Below are positions 1 through 7,863 of a stretch of DNA of 12,203 bases, in pieces. The notes below the pieces were generated by a model. It saw only the letters and a list, made by a program, of their open reading frames with translations. It searched no databases and was not told the DNA's origin. The first letter of the stretch is position 1. Every line of letters starts with the position of its first letter. This stretch comes from Ochromonadaceae sp. CCMP2298 (taxonomy: Eukaryota > Sar > Synurophyceae > Ochromonadales > Ochromonadaceae): NCBI GenBank assembly GCA_026770595.1, contig MU634440.1, positions 1 to 12,203 on the forward strand. Reading direction: 5' to 3'. Position numbers and translations under genes: made by a program.

Positions 1-40
1 CCTAACCCCAACCCCTAACCCCCAACCCCTAACCCTCCAG
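1..40 (+). repeat. Telomere-like C-rich repeat serving as intron polypyrimidine tract
   Basis: The first 38 bases are degenerate CCCTAA / CCCCAA units (CCTAACCCC, AACCCCTAACCCCC and so on), resembling a telomere repeat of the TTAGGG family with irregular C-run lengths. The tract ends in CCTCCAG, the acceptor of the following exon. It is therefore intronic and interstitial as seen here. How far it extends to the left cannot be seen. Confidence 0.6.
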
Positions 41-184
41 GTACAGCTTGGTGCTGTACGATGCGGCGGATTGCGAGGATGCGGTGATGGAGCAGCTGGA
101 GGTGCTGGGCATAACGGACGTGCTGGAGGAGCCGTACAGCTTGGACTCGCTGAAGGTACTGTGCTGTGGTTATGGTTATATATT

Positions 185-243
<59 letters not shown>

Positions 244-491
244 ATGTGTATATGTGTGTAGCTCGGACTCGCGGAAGGTGGGTGCTGTGTGCTGTGTGAG
301 GGTGGGTGGATGCCGTGCTGCTGTATTGTGTGCTGCGTGCTGTGTACTGGACAGGGCAGTGCTCTTGGTGTTAGGCGTGGCATATAATCTAATCCTCTCC
401 CCCCTCCCCCACCCCTCACCCTCAGCGGATCCTGCGGGTGCACAGACAAAAGCAGCAGTACCGAAAGGAGTACACTGGAGAGAGCTTCTAG
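41..491 (+). CDS. C-terminal end of an unrecognised protein (partial gene, two exons visible)
   Basis: Two exons can be read: 41-155 and 426-491, ending at TAG 489-491, with a GT-AG intron at 156-425 in phase 0. The first exon must start after an in-frame TAA at 30-32. The acceptor CAG at 38-40 follows a C-rich tract, and base 41 completes a split codon, so the gene continues to the left of the window. The visible tail is about 59 residues: an acidic, Leu-rich stretch (LYDAADCEDAVMEQLEVLG at its start), then a basic end (RILRVHRQKQQYRKEY and a few more residues). It looks helical and soluble, with no membrane segment. I do not recognise the family. Reading phase, splice sites and the acidic/basic pattern support real coding. 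It converges on the ALG11 gene. Confidence 0.6.
184..260 (+). repeat. TGTATG hexanucleotide microsatellite in an intron
   Basis: A run of roughly twelve TGTATG units with a few interruptions lies in the 270-bp intron of the first gene. It is alternating purine/pyrimidine sequence and probably length-variable. It makes long spurious open frames on both strands (His-Ile and Val-Tyr repeats), which are not genes. Confidence 0.9.
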
Positions 492-811
492 CTCTATCAC
501 TTCATTACTACTTTATTCCCTCACTTTACAGGTATTATACAGGTAGTATACTACGGGTACTTTACCTCACCGCACTACACATAAGCCTGGTAGGTGTTAC
601 ACAGTGTACAATTTGTATTACAGTTTTATCTACTGTAGAAATTATAACAAACAGCCCTAGAAGAAAATTAAAATGGGTTAAACAGTAAATTGGTTTAAAT
701 ATCTTTAATCAGTAAATAGCACCTGGCATGTACTCTGGCTCTCTAAGCAGCCCCTGTCCCTGTCCCCCCTAGCTCTGTCCCTGTCCCTGTCCCCCTTGTC
801 TCCTGTCATCG
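492..811. other. Intergenic region between convergent 3' ends
   Basis: This 320-bp spacer separates the stop of the first gene (+) from the stop of ALG11 (-). Positions about 500-720 are AT-rich with several TTTA/TAAA and GTTACAC/TTACAG patches and presumably hold the 3' UTRs of both genes. No AATAAA was found. The right part is a CTGTCC-repeat tract. No coding or RNA gene was seen. Confidence 0.6.
752..803 (+). repeat. CTGTCC imperfect tandem repeat
   Basis: Several imperfect CTGTCC/CTGTCCC units (CCCCTGTCCCTGTCCCCC, then CTCTGTCCCTGTCCCTGTCC) end just before the ALG11 stop codon, in its expected 3' UTR. Read on the sense strand of ALG11 it is a GGGACA-type G-rich tract. Confidence 0.75.
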
Positions 812-2902
812 TCATTGCTCCAACAGCGCGTTGAGCTGCCCCACAAACTCCCTGCTGAATGCCGCGTCAGAGAAGCGCCTTGCTGAGAGACGGGCCCTGG
901 TGCGCATAGGCGTGTGCGCCTCGTAGCTGTCCAGAGCCCCCGCAACGGCTGCTGCGTACTCCTCGGCAGTCTCCGCCAGGTACCCGTTAGCGTCTGTGTC
1001 CCGGTATCGGGACTTTGAATGGGAGGGACTTGGAGACGCCCCCCTTGTCTCCCCCTCCCAAGGCGGTGTGATGATATCCATCCTCGGCCCCCCAGACCTA
1101 TGTGCTACTACCACCATACCCGCCGCCAGCATCTCAACTACTGAGATGCCGAAGTGCTCGTTCCACATCGTGTGCAGCCCCACCGCCGCACCCCTCATCT
1201 GCGCCTGCAGCTCCGCATAAGAGCTGTTGGGCATGAAAGACACGCAGTGAGAGACGCCCAGTAGAGCAGCCTCTGCCTTTAGAGAGTCAAGCAATGCCTC
1301 GTCTTGGGCGTTGCGCGTGCTGCCGAGCACCACCAGTCTTACGTCCGCGTAGGCGTTAGCCCTAGCCCCCGCCCCGGCCCCTCTCCGTGCCCCTTTTCCA
1401 GCCCCCCTCACCCCCATTGCCTGCAGGCACGCTATGGCCCTTACCTGCAGCAGCTGGTCCTTCTCCGGCCTAAACTGCCCCACACTCAGGATGGTGCGCG
1501 CACTGGTCAGCAGAGGCGCCCGCACCCAGTCCTCCCCCTCGTCTCCCTCGTCTCCCTCGTCCCCACCCTCGCCCCACACGCCGCAGGGCGGGTACACCAA
1601 CACCAGCCGCGCCCGAGAATCCCCGCCACTACTCCCACGCAACCCCCCCTGGACGCCCCTCTCAGCCTCGTGTGCCTGTTTGAAGGCCACAGGCCACAGT
1701 TGTCGAATGTGCCCCCCTGTCCAAGAGGAATTGACCATGGCTAAATCTACGCACGCCCCGACCACGCCGTACAGACGGGAGAACAGGCGGTAGTAGATCT
1801 GCTTCAGGAGGGACACGGGGGCGGAGAGGGCGATGCCAGGGGCGTTGTTGTAGGAGGGGCGCTGCTGCACGACGCGGTGGAGCATATCCTGTTGGGGGTG
1901 GGGGCGTGAGGGGTGGAGAGTTAGTGAGTTATGAGGTTGCTGGTACCAGGGGGATGACTGCATATGTGCGCTGACTACTGTCTATCGTCTACCTACTACC
2001 TCTCCACTACTACTCTGTCTATTCTGCACTGGCCTGCTTACCGTGCTGATGATAGGATAATGTACGTACGCCACCACCTTCGCGGCACAAAGCAGGCGCA
2101 CCAACGGGTAAGCGAAGGCCGCCCCCATTGTATCACAATAGACGTCAGGCACGCCTAGAGACATGCACTCCCACGCTACCCAGATGCTGCCCAGGGACTG
2201 GCACAGCATAGTAGCGACGGGGTAGCGTTCTGCCTCTAGGTGGTGCGTGGAGTCCAGGAAGAGGAGAGTTATTCGCCCCTCATCGCCTTCACCCCTGTCT
2301 CTACCCCCGTCCCCGTCTATGCCCCCGCTTCCCTCCCTGTTTTCATCACTGTTTTCGTCCCCGTTTGCGTCCCTGTCCCCGTTTCTACCGTCCAGCGCCA
2401 GGCCGAAGCGATGTCTGACGTTGCGCAGCACTGAGGCCTTGCCCCCCTCCGCGCGCTTGGCGTAGATCACTACCCTCCAGCGCGTGACAGGGTCCCTCAG
2501 CAGGGCATCCACGGCCACCCACAGCACGCGCTCGCCGCCGCCGCCGGAGTCGCTGGGGGATAGGGGGTGGGGGGCAGGGGGTGGGGGGCAGGGGGCGGGG
2601 GTTTGGCAGGGGGTGGGGGTTTGACAGGGGTGGGAGTTGGTGGTGGTGGTGGTTGGAAGGGTTAGAAGTGCGTTTGTTAAGAAAGGAAGGCTTACATAGG
2701 CAGGTACACTGTATGCATGTATGTGTATGCATGCATGTGCGCGGCCTCACCAGTAGGGGTGGAAGAAAGCGATCACCACGTCCCCAGCTGCGCACCCGAT
2801 GGACTGCCGGAACTTCCAGCGTCTGATGATGAAGTAGATGCGCAGTGCGGCCCAGGCCACCATGACGGCGGTGGCCAGCACGGTCGCTGCGGCAAGCACC
2901 AT
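812..2902 (-). CDS. ALG11: ALG11-type GDP-mannose:Man3GlcNAc2-PP-dolichol alpha-1,2-mannosyltransferase
   Basis: This enzyme adds the fourth and fifth mannoses to the dolichol-linked N-glycan precursor on the cytosolic face of the ER. Three exons on the minus strand, 2902-2751, 2552-2042 and 1888-812, are joined by GT-AG introns of 198 and 153 bp and give 579 residues; human ALG11 is about 490. Residues 3-20 form a hydrophobic N-terminal anchor. The family motif FFHPYC(D/N)xGGGGERVLW spans the first junction at residues 45-62. QSLGSIWVAWE, VPDVY and YVHYPIIST follow, and the second junction restores YPIIST-DM. VNSSW is near 274, GQFRPEK near 358 and the GT4 donor-site E-x7-E (NEHFGISVVEM) at E465/E473, followed by HRSGGPRMDI. 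The extra length comes from an Asp/Gly/Asn-rich insert in exon 2 and Gly/Ala/Arg, Asp/Glu/Gly and Ser/Pro inserts in exon 3. The start is the first ATG before the anchor. The gene appears intact. Confidence 0.95.
2553..2750 (-). other. ALG11 intron 1 with a dense G-run tract on the + strand (G-quadruplex potential)
   Basis: About 80 bases (2555-2634) on the + strand are almost unbroken G runs of 4-6 separated by 1-5 bases. In the ALG11 pre-mRNA this is a long C-rich pyrimidine tract leading to the exon 2 acceptor (CCCCCAG at 2553-2559). The template DNA strand could fold into G-quadruplexes. A GGT-repeat stretch (2638-2653) follows. Confidence 0.7.
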
Positions 2903-2903
2903 C

Positions 2904-2905
2904 TG

Positions 2906-2945
<40 letters not shown>
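2904..2945 (+). repeat. TG/CA dinucleotide microsatellite abutting the ALG11 start codon
   Basis: About twenty TG dinucleotides with one C interruption. On the ALG11 sense strand this is (CA)n ending in ACACAG immediately before the ATG, so it lies in the 5' leader. Confidence 0.9.
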
Positions 2946-2946
<1 letters not shown>

Positions 2947-3384
2947 CGCCTGTTGATGGGGTGGACTGGCAGCGCAGCAGGGTCCGCTCGCACCTCCACT
3001 CAAGCGACTGCTTCCAGAGTGGGCCCTGCCACTTCTGATCATCATCTGATCATCCTCTCTCCTCTCTCGTGTGAAATCCAGGACACTCCGTGACCTATTT
3101 TTGGCCAAATACCAAATCGGATCTTTTTCGATCCATTGGGAATAAACGTCACCTTTTTTTCACCCCTTTTTTAGATTTCTCTCCCTCCAAAACCCACTAT
3201 GGAGACGCAAAAATGAAATATTCGACCAAATTCAAGAAGAAAGACCAAAAAAAAAACACGTCAGAATCTCATATAGGCGCTTTTACTGCGGAAAAAAAGA
3301 GATCTTCCAAAGTCCTCCCCCGAGCTTCAACAGTTCAACTGGAACCGCTTACGCACTTGGACTTGCATGCTGCATTCAACTAGG

Positions 3385-3405
3385 GTTTACGCACCGTGCG
3401 TAAAC
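3385..3405. promoter_or_regulatory. Perfect 21-bp palindrome GTTTACGCAC-C-GTGCGTAAAC
   Basis: Two 10-base arms (GTTTACGCAC and GTGCGTAAAC) are exact reverse complements around a single C. It lies 118 bp upstream of the favoured MYB start codon. Related half-sites occur at 3349-3356 (TTACGCAC) and 3414-3421 (TGACGCAC). Symmetry and clustering suggest a site for a dimeric DNA-binding protein; the factor is unknown. Confidence 0.45.
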
Positions 3406-3522
3406 ACGATAGATGACGCACCTCTGACCTGTCTGCACCACACCCCCACATTGAAAGGAAGAAGCATCTGCCCTGTTCTCTCGACGGAGTTGCACCACAA
3501 CATCGCCGAGCCGCTTTCTCGA

Positions 3523-5348
3523 ATGAACGAGGCGCATTTAGCGTCCGCGGGAATCCCGCAAGTGTATCCGACATCCCTCGCATCGGCCGATGACAGCTTG
3601 AAGAACTTCATGCTCAACTCTGTCTACAAACCCGAGCAGTTCGCTGCCAAGGAGTTCGGCCTCCCTCACGTAAGTCAGCGCATCCCACTCGCTCCAGCGG
3701 CTGTGCAACCTGAGTCTCCTCAAGTGCGACCTCACCTACACTTTCAACCTCACTAACTTTCACCCCTCACCACGTCAGTATCCATATGTATATTTACAGC
3801 AAGCACTGAGCCAGTCCGTCGGGCGCTCCGGTCTCACAGGTCTCAACCCCTTCATGCTCAACCAGGAGCTCCTACGCGTGCGCGCGGCGGCAGGGGCATT
3901 CCACGACGCGGGCAATTTCCGACTCATGGGGGTGGACAGCGAGGAGGACAGTGATGGAGAGGAGGTGGCCTTCCAAGCCCCGCCGCGTGAGTACAAGTGT
4001 AAGGACTTCAAGGGGGACCAGAAGGCTAAGAAGAAGAGCGACCACTCCACGCACGGGCGCTGGACCAACCACGAGCACGAGATGTTCGTGGCGGCGCTGC
4101 AAGTGCATGGCAAGAAGTGGAAAAAGGTGGCGAGCATGATCAAGACGCGCACTGCGGTGCAGATCCGCACACATGCGCAGAAGTACTTTATCAAGATGAA
4201 CAAGAAGGACGGAGAGGAAGAGGAGGATGAAGAGGAGGACGAGGCCGACGGGGAGGATGTGGTGAAGGAGGAGGGCAAGGGCCGGACAGAGAGCATCTCC
4301 GAGATCACCACCTTCGCCTCCTCCTCCTCCTCTACTTCTTCTTCCTCCTCTGTCCCTCTCAAGGCCACAGAGCCCTCGGGGTGTGAGGAGGACGCCAACC
4401 ACCTGCCCAGCCTGCCGCCGCTGTCCATGTACCTCACCGAGCGGGAGACTGCCCCCACCACCGTCCCCAAGGTCCTCTCGGACTCGGTAGATGTGCACAT
4501 GGGGAGCAGTGCGTTGGAGGAGGAGTGGAGCCAGAGGCGACAGAAGGAGACAGAGAGGGAGAGGAGCGCCCCCGCGCCTATGGGCATGGGTAAGGGCATG
4601 ACATGCCGGCCCTCGTCGGAGGCGCTTTTTGAGGCGGCTGAGCTGCTCTTCTCCATGTCCGCCGGTGCCGACACCCCCGTCTCCGACCCCGCCACGCCCG
4701 GTCCCCTGGCATCAGCATCGTCCCCTGCGATCCCGTCCCACTCCTCCATATCCATGCCCCCACTGCCCTTCATGCAGGGCGCGGCCCCGCTGCTCCAGGC
4801 CCAGGCCCAGGCGCTGGTCGCTCCCCAGGGCCGCAAGCGCAAAGCCTCGGAGGCTGGTGTGGCGGGTGAGGGCCTCCGGACTATGCCCCTGCCCTACCCT
4901 ATGGGTGGCATGGGGGGCGAGTGGTCAGCCCTAGGATGTCAGCAGGCAGCCATGGTGCAGTACTACACCGCACTGGCATCCGCACAGGCACAGGCGCAGG
5001 CACAGGGGGGGTTCCCCATGTGGGGTGCTGCCGCGATGCCCGCTATGCCTGGCGCACACGTGCAGGCGGCCAGCGCGCAGGGACTGGGCCTGGGTGGGGG
5101 CCTGGACCTGCCGGGCCTACCGGGCATGGGCCTATACGGGTCCCTTCCATATGGCTTCCCCTTCCGGGCCGCTGCACGCTCCTCCAGCGAGGCGGACTCG
5201 TCAGAGGGGTCGCTCGGCTCGGGATCGGGCTACATGAACGCACAGGGTGGACACGGGGGGCAGGGGCTCGCTCATGGGCTGGACCGTTCGGGTGGCTGCA
5301 GCTCGGGCAGTGACAACTCGCTAGAGGAGGTGGCCAAGCCGCACTCTA

Positions 5349-5384
<36 letters not shown>

Positions 5385-5851
5385 AGGGCAAGGAGAAGGG
5401 GCAGGTGACGAAGAAGTACCGTTACCTGAGCGTGTCTGAGAAGTACAGCATCATCCAGCGCATGAAGCAGTGCGAGATGGTCTCCGGTAGGCAGCACGGC
5501 ATGCAGGCGGAGATCGCCCGAAAGTACAACGTGAGCCAGTCCACGGTCTACCAGATCCTCAAAAAGAGAGACGAGATCGAATTCTACTGCGAGAACGAGC
5601 TCAAAACCGCCCCCGCACCCGCACCTGTGGGGGTGGTGCAGGGGGCGCAGGAGGCGACTCGTCTGCTGGAGTTCGAGCAGACGCTGGTGCAGCTGCTGGG
5701 GCGGCAGAAGGTCGAGACGGTGGAGGAGTTCAAGAGCTTTGCGGAGTGGTACGCATCCCAATTGGATATTCGGTCGAAAGGCGGGGAAAGGTGGCAGTGC
5801 AGTGCCGAGTGGGTGGCGCACTTCCATGCCCAGAGCGCTATAACCGGGTAG
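3523..5851 (+). CDS. SHAQKYF-type MYB transcription factor fused to a CENP-B/pogo-like DNA-binding module
   Basis: Exon 1 is 3523-3669 and exon 2 is 3779-5851, with a phase-0 GT-AG intron of 109 bp (GTAAGT...GTCAG). With ATG 3523 the product is 739 residues; an in-frame ATG at 3367 would add 52 residues of non-domain-like sequence and place the 21-bp palindrome inside coding DNA, so 3523 is preferred. In order: a conserved-looking N-terminal region of about 100 residues; an acidic patch; one MYB/SANT repeat at about 142-186 (GRWTNHEHEMF to the signature THAQKYF); Glu/Asp, Ser and Ala/Gln/Gly/Met low-complexity stretches; a GRKRK basic cluster that could be a nuclear signal; Ser-Gly repeats; a helix-turn-helix at about 594-653 (LSVSEKYSIIQRMK, then EIARKYNVSQSTVYQILKKR) of the CENP-B/psq type; and a C-terminal region at about 676-739 (AEWYASQLDI, then CSAEWVAHFHAQ) resembling the second CENP-B/Tc5 helix-turn-helix. 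No transposase nuclease domain follows before the TAG. Likely a nuclear transcription regulator; targets unknown. Confidence 0.9.
5346..5385 (+). repeat. GGGGTC hexanucleotide repeat coding for Ser-Gly
   Basis: About six tandem TCGGGG units in the MYB-factor exon encode (Ser-Gly)n just before the second DNA-binding module. It is a flexible linker between the two halves of the protein and a likely site of length variation. Confidence 0.85.
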
Positions 5852-6470
5852 GGAGTGACCGGTTAGCGGGTGGGCAGAGGGGCATATGAGGGAGCGGTGG
5901 ACTCAAGCGCAATGAATTGCAGTTAGAGCAATGCATTATGAGGTCCATCAATAGATCAGAGGGGAGGAAACCAGAGGAAATGGGGGGAAAAGGGGGAATG
6001 AGAAAAAAAGCGCTTTTCCACAATATGTGGTACCGGTAGCCAATCAATAGTAACCTGCGATTCTAGGGGAGAGATTGCTTCAGCCTTTTTCTTTAGTTCT
6101 AGTGCATATATCACTTACTTTGTTTGCTTTTTAATTCAGGAATCAATCTCTCTTCGCAGTCACTATCAATTTCTTTTTATCACTAGGTTGCAGATATACA
6201 ACTTTCTTGTGCAACAACTTTCTTGGAAGCAACGGTACAGTCCCAGGGGACCTATAGTTGATGTAGATATACCGGTTAGGTTTCAGAAGGTCATCCCAAC
6301 TTTCCCATGGATGGATGTGCTTGCACTCCAACGGAATGTTGTTGAGTGGCTTGTCTGGTCCTCAACTGCACAAACGAGTCACGCTTGTGAATGCTCGGCG
6401 TGCTCGCGACGTCAACTCGACCTGTGCCGTGAGCCGTGAGCCGAGTCCTGGCGCATCCGGCCTCCCACCC
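5852..6470. other. Intergenic region between the MYB factor and the DTW gene
   Basis: About 620 bp, AT-richer than the genes, hold the MYB 3' UTR and the DTW promoter and leader. A perfect 12-bp palindrome AAAAGCGCTTTT lies at 6006-6017. Pyrimidine tracts followed by CAG or TAG (about 6139, 6160, 6186) could be acceptors of a leader intron, but no donor could be paired with them. The frame used by the DTW gene is open back to an ATG at 6315. No RNA gene was seen. Confidence 0.5.
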
Positions 6471-7863
6471 ATGATATTTGGAAGGCTTGTCCACTGTCTG
6501 CTGGGAAGCTGTCCAAGAGCCCATTTGCCCTACTCACCCTCGTATCGTAGGAGTCAGTCGGCGACGATGCTGGGGACCTCCGCGGACTCATGGATCAAGG
6601 ATGAGCTGGTAGAGGACCACGAGAGCAGATTCTACGCGAATGCCGCCGGCCTGCTGAAGAAGAAGCAGCGCGGCATGGCGGAGTCCGACAAGTGCACTGG
6701 CTGCTTCCTGACCAAGACGCTGTGCATATGCGCACAGGTGCGCACGCTCTTCCAGGAGACTGCTCCGGTGAAGGCCAGGGTGTGCGTGTTCATGCACTAC
6801 AAAGAGTGGGTAAGGTCGTCTCGCTGTAGCCCCACTTCAATTACAATCAACTTGGCACACCTGACCATTGACCACCGCTTCCCTCACTATACAGGGACGG
6901 GCCTCCAACACGGGCAAGATCCTCACCACCGGCATGCCCCAGGCACAGCTGTACCTCTTCGGCGTGAAGGAGCAGCAGGAGCAACTAACTCAGGAGCTCA
7001 CCTCCTCCCCCAGTGTCATCCTGCACCCCTCCGGCCATGCCGTGCCCGTATCTGAGTTTAAGGCTTGGTACGAGTCGAACGACTGCCCTACCCTGTGTGT
7101 GATCGACTCCACCTGGCCCCAGTCGCTGCCCATGGTGGCCTCTCTACCCAGCAGCATCCCGCGCATCCGAGTGGACGACTGCGTAATGGGTGCGAGCCAG
7201 TTTCTCAACCGCAAGCAGGCAGCGGACAAGGGGAAGGTGTCTACAGTAGAGGCGGTGGCTTTGGCGTTGCAGGCTCTGGGGGAGGCCCCGGCCACCCTGG
7301 AGCCTATCTATCTGTCACTGCAATTGGGCGTCGACGCTGTTCTGCAGCAGGGGGGCAAGCGCCCAGCTTACGGGCACAACTTCGTATCCCAGATCGCTGC
7401 CGAGCCCTCCTCCAAGGGGCCCTACACAGCCCGCTCCGTGGACAGGCCGCAGAGCTGCCCCCACTGCTCGGCCACCCACGAAACCGTCATTTTCAAGAAT
7501 ATGGGCTTGAGGTGGCTATCGAGGGGCAGGGCTCTACGGGGCGAGCTGCTTAACCCCAAGGAGGCTGCAGCGGCAGCGGCGGAGGGATTTGCTGCGAAGA
7601 CAGCGAGGTTGAATAAGGTAGAGGCGGCAGCAGTGGCAGCAGAGGCAGCAGTGGCAGCAGAGTCAGCAGAAGCAGCAAGAGGGGCGGTGGGAGCAGAGGG
7701 GGTGGATGGGGCATCAGAAGCAGCAAAGGCATCAGCAGTGGCAGTAGTGGCCGATGCAGACTCAGATGCAGACGCAGACTTAGACGCAGTGGACACTCTG
7801 CACCGAGTGTGGCGCTGCTCCGATTGCAGCGACTTCTTCGCTATAGAGCAGCCTGATGAGTAG
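6471..7863 (+). CDS. DTW-domain protein, predicted tRNA-uridine aminocarboxypropyltransferase
   Basis: Family members transfer the 3-amino-3-carboxypropyl group of S-adenosylmethionine to a tRNA uridine (acp3U). Exon 1 is 6471-6809, exon 2 is 6895-7863, with an 85-bp phase-0 GT-AG intron; the product is 435 residues. C75-x2-C78-x6-C85-x-C87 is the N-terminal zinc-type cluster. HYKEW (109-113) runs across the junction into GRASNTGK (114-121). DSTW at 184-187 is the D-x-T-W signature, and STVEA at 229-233 is the conserved C-terminal motif. A CPHC (301-304) and a CSDC (421-424) form a zinc-ribbon-like pair separated by an Ala/Glu/Asp-rich insert of about 90 residues. The start is uncertain: ATG 6315, 6471 and 6567 are all in frame. 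From 6471 the leader is rich in Arg/Ser and lacks acidic residues, like an organelle-targeting peptide; from 6567 the protein would be cytosolic. Confidence 0.9.
7555..7800 (+). repeat. Ala-rich GCAGCA-type low-complexity coding insert
   Basis: GCA/GCG-rich imperfect repeats (GAGGCAGCAGTGGCAGCAGAG and variants, then GATGCAGACTCAGATGCAGACG) encode an Ala/Val/Glu then Asp/Ala stretch inside the DTW protein, between its two C-terminal Cys pairs. Confidence 0.75.

Larger units (their letters stand above)
2903..3522. other. Divergent intergenic region between ALG11 and the MYB factor gene
   Basis: About 620 bp hold the promoters and leaders of two divergent genes. Composition drops to AT-rich from about 3090 to 3300, with T runs and A runs (3151-3172, 3246-3257, 3290-3298). 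Visible elements are a TTTGGCCAAA palindrome (3100-3109), a GGATC/GATCC inverted repeat around a T run (about 3118-3135), and a cluster of ACGCAC motifs including the 21-bp palindrome at 3385-3405. No TATA box could be assigned with confidence. Confidence 0.5.

Noticed and set aside
15-688. Overlapping open frames across the first gene's intron, rich in Val-Cys, Val-Tyr or His-Ile
   Set aside because: They are translations of the TGTATG microsatellite and disagree with the spliced reading that uses good GT-AG sites.
2385-3108. His-Thr repeat open frames opposite and upstream of ALG11 exon 1
   Set aside because: They come from the CA microsatellite and conflict with the ALG11 exon 1 frame, which restores the conserved FFHPYC...GGGGERV motif after splicing.
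3090-3383. Lys/Ser-rich open frame of 97 codons in the ALG11/MYB spacer
   Set aside because: Composition follows local A/T runs. No domain, no splice link to the MYB exon was needed, and it lies in the expected promoter.
3775-4842. Long antisense open frame (about 355 codons) opposite the MYB factor
   Set aside because: It lies opposite a strongly supported spliced gene with clear domains. It is Ser/Ala-rich mirror sequence caused by GC-rich codons and has no recognisable motif.
3854-5851. Possibility that the MYB-fusion gene is an intact Tigger/pogo transposon
   Set aside because: No DDE transposase domain and no flanking terminal inverted repeats with target-site duplication were seen. 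The first exon and MYB repeat are host-like.
6188-6439. Open frame of about 83 codons upstream of the DTW conserved region, possibly a mobile-element remnant
   Set aside because: It starts at TTG rather than ATG, has no motif I recognise and no flanking repeats, and overlaps the DTW frame.
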